Both the position numbers and the translations under genes were made by a program. Below are positions 6,821 to 8,836 of a stretch of 8,836 nt of DNA, in pieces. The stretch covers positions 34,694 to 43,529 of the forward strand of contig DGOD01000125.1 of NCBI GenBank assembly GCA_002389265.1, read 5' to 3'. Below the pieces are notes generated by a model, which saw only the letters and a program-made list of their open reading frames with translations, did no database searches and had not been told where the DNA came from. How positions within the stretch are numbered: the stretch's first letter is position 1; every line of letters starts with the position of its first letter. Source of the DNA: Gammaproteobacteria bacterium UBA4475. Lineage in GTDB: Bacteria > Pseudomonadota > Gammaproteobacteria > Pseudomonadales > Azotimanducaceae.

Positions 6821-6844
6821 CATGCGCCGAAATTTTGGCGCATG
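6821..6844. promoter_or_regulatory. 24-bp near-perfect palindrome, candidate activator or repressor site
   Basis: CATGCGCC (6821-6828) and GGCGCATG (6837-6844) are perfect inverted arms, and the 8-base centre is itself palindromic except for one pair, so 22 of 24 bases are symmetric. Its centre lies about 180 bp upstream of the predicted protease start. No T-run follows on either strand, which argues against an intrinsic terminator for kdsB and for a protein-binding site. TTTTGGCGC within it recurs 42 bp away, at 6875-6883. Confidence 0.5.
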
Positions 6845-6956
6845 CACGAGGCGTAAAAGCCTGCCAGGATAACGTTTTGGCGCCATTGACTAGGACCCCT
6901 AAGAGCAAGGTCTCTATGAACAAGACTGCTCAGTTAGGGACACTGGGAAGTAAGCA

Positions 6957-7739
6957 CTATTCGTGAAAAAATCGAGCTCTAATATTATCCAGATCCCTTT
7001 GCGTATCAACGCCGGGGGGAATCGCCTCACAGGCGACTTCGATATGAATCCCTTCACCATGCCATAACACACGGAGCTGTTCGAGTTTTTCGATCAATTC
7101 GAGGGGTGCCGGCGTCCAACGAACAAACCGGTTAAGCAGTTCGACTCGGTAGCCATAGATACCCACATGACGTTTATAAACCACCCCAACGGGCAAGCTA
7201 ACCGGATCTGCGCCAAACTCATTTCGAGCCCACGGTATCGGCGCCCGGCTGAAATATAGCGCTTGGCTCTGCGCATCGGTCACCACCTTGACAACATTTG
7301 GATCCATGATTTGCTCAAGATCGATAGTGTCCTCGTAGAGCGTTGACACACCGGGCACTGCAGCCAAACTATCAACCTCGTGCTGCAACGTCAGATTAAG
7401 CGCCACTTGGTCAATCACCGCAGGCGGTATCAGCGGCTCATCGCCCTGAACGTTAACCACGATAGCGTCATCTGAGAAGCCTTCCCGCGCCACCACCTCT
7501 TGCAGCCGGTCAGTGCCTGATTCATGGGCTGCTGCTGTCATGCAGACCTGTCCACCAAAGGCTTCAACGACACTCGCGACCCGGCTATCATCGGTGGCCA
7601 CAATCACGTTTGCGGCACTGCTCAGGCACGCTTGTTCATAGACACGCTGGATCATAGGCTTGCCACAGATATCCATTAGCACCTTGCCAGGCAACCGCTG
7701 GGACTGGTAGCGAGCTGGAATAATTACAGTGAAGGCCAT
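6957..7739 (-). CDS. kdsB: 3-deoxy-manno-octulosonate cytidylyltransferase (CMP-Kdo synthetase)
   Basis: A 260-residue cytosolic enzyme that activates Kdo with CTP to CMP-Kdo and pyrophosphate, for addition to lipid A in the lipopolysaccharide inner core. The family's nucleotide-binding start, IPARYQSQRLPGK (7-19), is intact. Also present are the ATDDSR segment, ESGTDR, the metal-binding NVQGDEP motif (about 94-100), YFSRAPIPW, RHVGIYGYR and the C-terminal GVDTQRDLDNIR. The length fits the family (about 245-260). The A of its ATG is the last base of the ycaR stop codon (TAATG), so translation is probably coupled. It is the last gene of the lpxK–ycaR–kdsB group; no clear intrinsic terminator follows. 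Confidence 0.97.
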   Translation of the reverse strand: MAFTVIIPARYQSQRLPGKVLMDICGKPMIQRVYEQACLSSAANVIVATDDSRVASVVEAFGGQVCMTAAAHESGTDRLQEVVAREGFSDDAIVVNVQGDEPLIPPAVIDQVALNLTLQHEVDSLAAVPGVSTLYEDTIDLEQIMDPNVVKVVTDAQSQALYFSRAPIPWARNEFGADPVSLPVGVVYKRHVGIYGYRVELLNRFVRWTPAPLELIEKLEQLRVLWHGEGIHIEVACEAIPPGVDTQRDLDNIRARFFHE

Positions 7740-7930
7740 TATCGGTCGACTTTTTCTTCAGCCGTCAGGCGCCTGGCCTCTTCCTCCAGCATCACCGGTA
7801 TATCGTCTCGGATGGGATAGGCGAGGCCATCAGCATAGCAAGTCAGTTCCTGTGATTGCTTGTCATACTGCAACTCACCATGACAAAGTGGGCACACTAA
7901 AATACTTAATAACTTGCCATCAACTGACAT
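7739..7930 (-). CDS. ycaR: Trm112/YcaR-family small protein
   Basis: A 63-residue protein of the YcaR branch of the Trm112-like family, usually found between lpxK and kdsB; its molecular role is not established. The family pattern is clear: [10 protein letters not shown] near the N-terminus with a CxxC pair, a further cysteine in [21 protein letters not shown], and an acidic/basic C-terminal tail. Only three cysteines are present, so a full four-cysteine zinc site is not obvious. ATG 7930 is chosen because GGAG lies 6 bases upstream; ATG 7942 would place that site inside the gene. The start overlaps the end of lpxK by 11 bases and the stop overlaps the kdsB start by one base. Confidence 0.93.
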   Translation of the reverse strand: MSVDGKLLSILVCPLCHGELQYDKQSQELTCYADGLAYPIRDDIPVMLEEEARRLTAEEKVDR

Positions 7931-8836
7931 GTTGATCTCCATTGTTAGCTTGATTTTCGACGTTAGTTGCACCACTCCGAACGCCTTGAATTTTATGTAG
8001 CAACTGTGGCATAAATTCCTCTGGCATTGACGCATTGATGCGCAAATACCAAAAGTTGCTATGTAATAACCCTGAATTCAACTGACTGACTTTCACGGCG
8101 TCTTTCTCGGTCATAATGACCGGCAGACTATCGTTGAACATTAAATCCGTCAGACTGTACAGGTGATGATCATCAAACTCATGAACTATCACCTCGAAAC
8201 CCAAATCACGCAGGGTATCAAAAAAACGTGCAGGATGGCCTATCCCAGCCACACCATGCACAGTATGTCCCAGCGCCTGGGTATCCAACGGCATGGAATC
8301 ACCGGTCTCGAGTTGAATCAACACGTCAGGTAACAGCTGCATCTTGACCGTCGAGTAGGGCAAAGAAAATTTCGCTGGGCCATTCACGACCACAAAATCC
8401 ACTTCACTGAGCCGAGTTACAGGCTCACGAAGGGGCCCTGCAGGCAAACAAAGGCCATTACCCAAACCCCGTCGGCCATCCATAACAACGATCTCAACGT
8501 CGCGATCCAAGGCATAATGCTGTAATCCATCATCGGCGACAATCACATCACAGTCATGTTGCTGGAGCAGAAATTTAGCCGCGCTGACCCTGTCCGGATC
8601 AACCACCACCGGGCAGCCGGTACGTCGCAACAGCATCAAGGCTTCGTCACCTGTTGCAGAAGGGTCAGAGTTCAGCTTCACGTCAAAAGGATAATGGGTT
8701 CGACCACCATGTCCACGGCTGACGATTCCAGGTCGATATCCAGCAGCCATCAGTTGCGCTACCAACCATATGACCAGTGGAGACTTACCCGTACCGCCGA
8801 CATTAATATTACCGACGATGATAGTGGGAACAGGAG
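7920..8836 (-). CDS. lpxK: Tetraacyldisaccharide 4'-kinase, N-terminus outside the window
   Basis: LpxK transfers phosphate from ATP to the 4' position of tetraacyldisaccharide 1-phosphate, making lipid IVA at the inner face of the cytoplasmic membrane. The 304 visible codons begin in frame at 8834 with PVPTIIVGN and include the Walker A motif [14 protein letters not shown], which an internal TTG start (8765) would remove, so the gene must continue past the edge. By comparison with E. coli LpxK (about 328 residues) roughly 45 N-terminal residues, including the membrane segment, are missing. Other family motifs are SRGHGG (usually SRGYGG), [54 protein letters not shown] and MTEKDAVK. It overlaps ycaR by 11 bases, part of the lipid A/Kdo operon. 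Confidence 0.96.
   Translation of the reverse strand, partial: PVPTIIVGNINVGGTGKSPLVIWLVAQLMAAGYRPGIVSRGHGGRTHYPFDVKLNSDPSATGDEALMLLRRTGCPVVVDPDRVSAAKFLLQQHDCDVIVADDGLQHYALDRDVEIVVMDGRRGLGNGLCLPAGPLREPVTRLSEVDFVVVNGPAKFSLPYSTVKMQLLPDVLIQLETGDSMPLDTQALGHTVHGVAGIGHPARFFDTLRDLGFEVIVHEFDDHHLYSLTDLMFNDSLPVIMTEKDAVKVSQLNSGLLHSNFWYLRINASMPEEFMPQLLHKIQGVRSGATNVENQANNGDQHVS
7937..7940 (-). promoter_or_regulatory. Ribosome binding site deciding the ycaR start
   Basis: GGAG on the minus strand lies 6 bases before ATG 7930, within the 3' end of lpxK. It supports the 63-residue form over longer in-frame starts such as ATG 7942. Confidence 0.55.

Noticed and set aside
6821..6844. Palindrome as intrinsic terminator of kdsB
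   Set aside because: The stem is GC-rich, but neither strand has a T-run after it, and it lies more than 100 bases beyond the kdsB stop codon.
6748..6966. Plus-strand open frame of 72 codons starting at GTG
   Set aside because: It has no recognisable domain or convincing ribosome site, covers the palindromic regulatory blocks and runs into the end of kdsB on the other strand.
7931..8035. Longer ycaR start giving 98 residues
   Set aside because: The extra N-terminus is an out-of-frame reading of the end of lpxK, and the good ribosome site serves ATG 7930.

Overview
The window reads as chromosomal DNA of a Gram-negative gammaproteobacterium. The evidence is the lipid A/Kdo gene order lpxK–ycaR–kdsB with overlapping reading frames (typical of that class), Gram-negative envelope chemistry, and what appears to be a sigma-54 promoter with an IHF-type site. 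Base composition looks moderate and similar throughout. I see no insertion sequences, tRNAs, rRNAs or CRISPR arrays. A marine or environmental species is a guess from gene style only.

Layout, right to left, because every supported gene is on the minus strand. (1) 8836–6957: lpxK (its 5' end lies outside the window), ycaR and kdsB, a tightly coupled lipid A/Kdo operon. (2) 6956–6604: a 353-bp intergenic region that looks regulatory. It holds two strong palindromes, a perfect match to the IHF consensus and a well-spaced -24/-12 (sigma-54) promoter placed to drive the next gene. (3) 6603–4792: a secreted or envelope-anchored S8 (subtilisin-like) protease ending in six perfect [G/A]YMWNN hexapeptide repeats. 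(4) 4746–3343: a cytoplasmic GGDEF–EAL protein with a degenerate GGDEF site and a fully conserved EAL site, probably co-transcribed with the protease. (5) 3342–3086: an intergenic region with a possible terminator and a weaker -24/-12 element. (6) 3085–176: a 969-residue sigma-54 activator with a degenerate GGDEF domain, a GAF domain, an AAA+ domain with GAYTGA, and apparently two Fis-like helix-turn-helix motifs. (7) 1–175: flank with no gene I can support.

How the parts may fit together (inference): the activator and the EAL protein both carry GGDEF domains whose catalytic motif is lost or altered (TGAIF and SAEEF), yet both keep an RxxD inhibitory-site motif at the canonical spacing. This suggests the activator senses cyclic di-GMP and that the neighbouring phosphodiesterase lowers it. 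The protease gene has textbook sigma-54 architecture: promoter, IHF site about 70 bp upstream, and palindromes about 124 and 180 bp upstream. The simplest model is a local circuit in which the activator switches on the protease–EAL operon in response to cyclic di-GMP and the EAL product feeds back on the signal. That circuit, together with the unusual aromatic repeat tail of the protease, is the best candidate here for an undescribed system.
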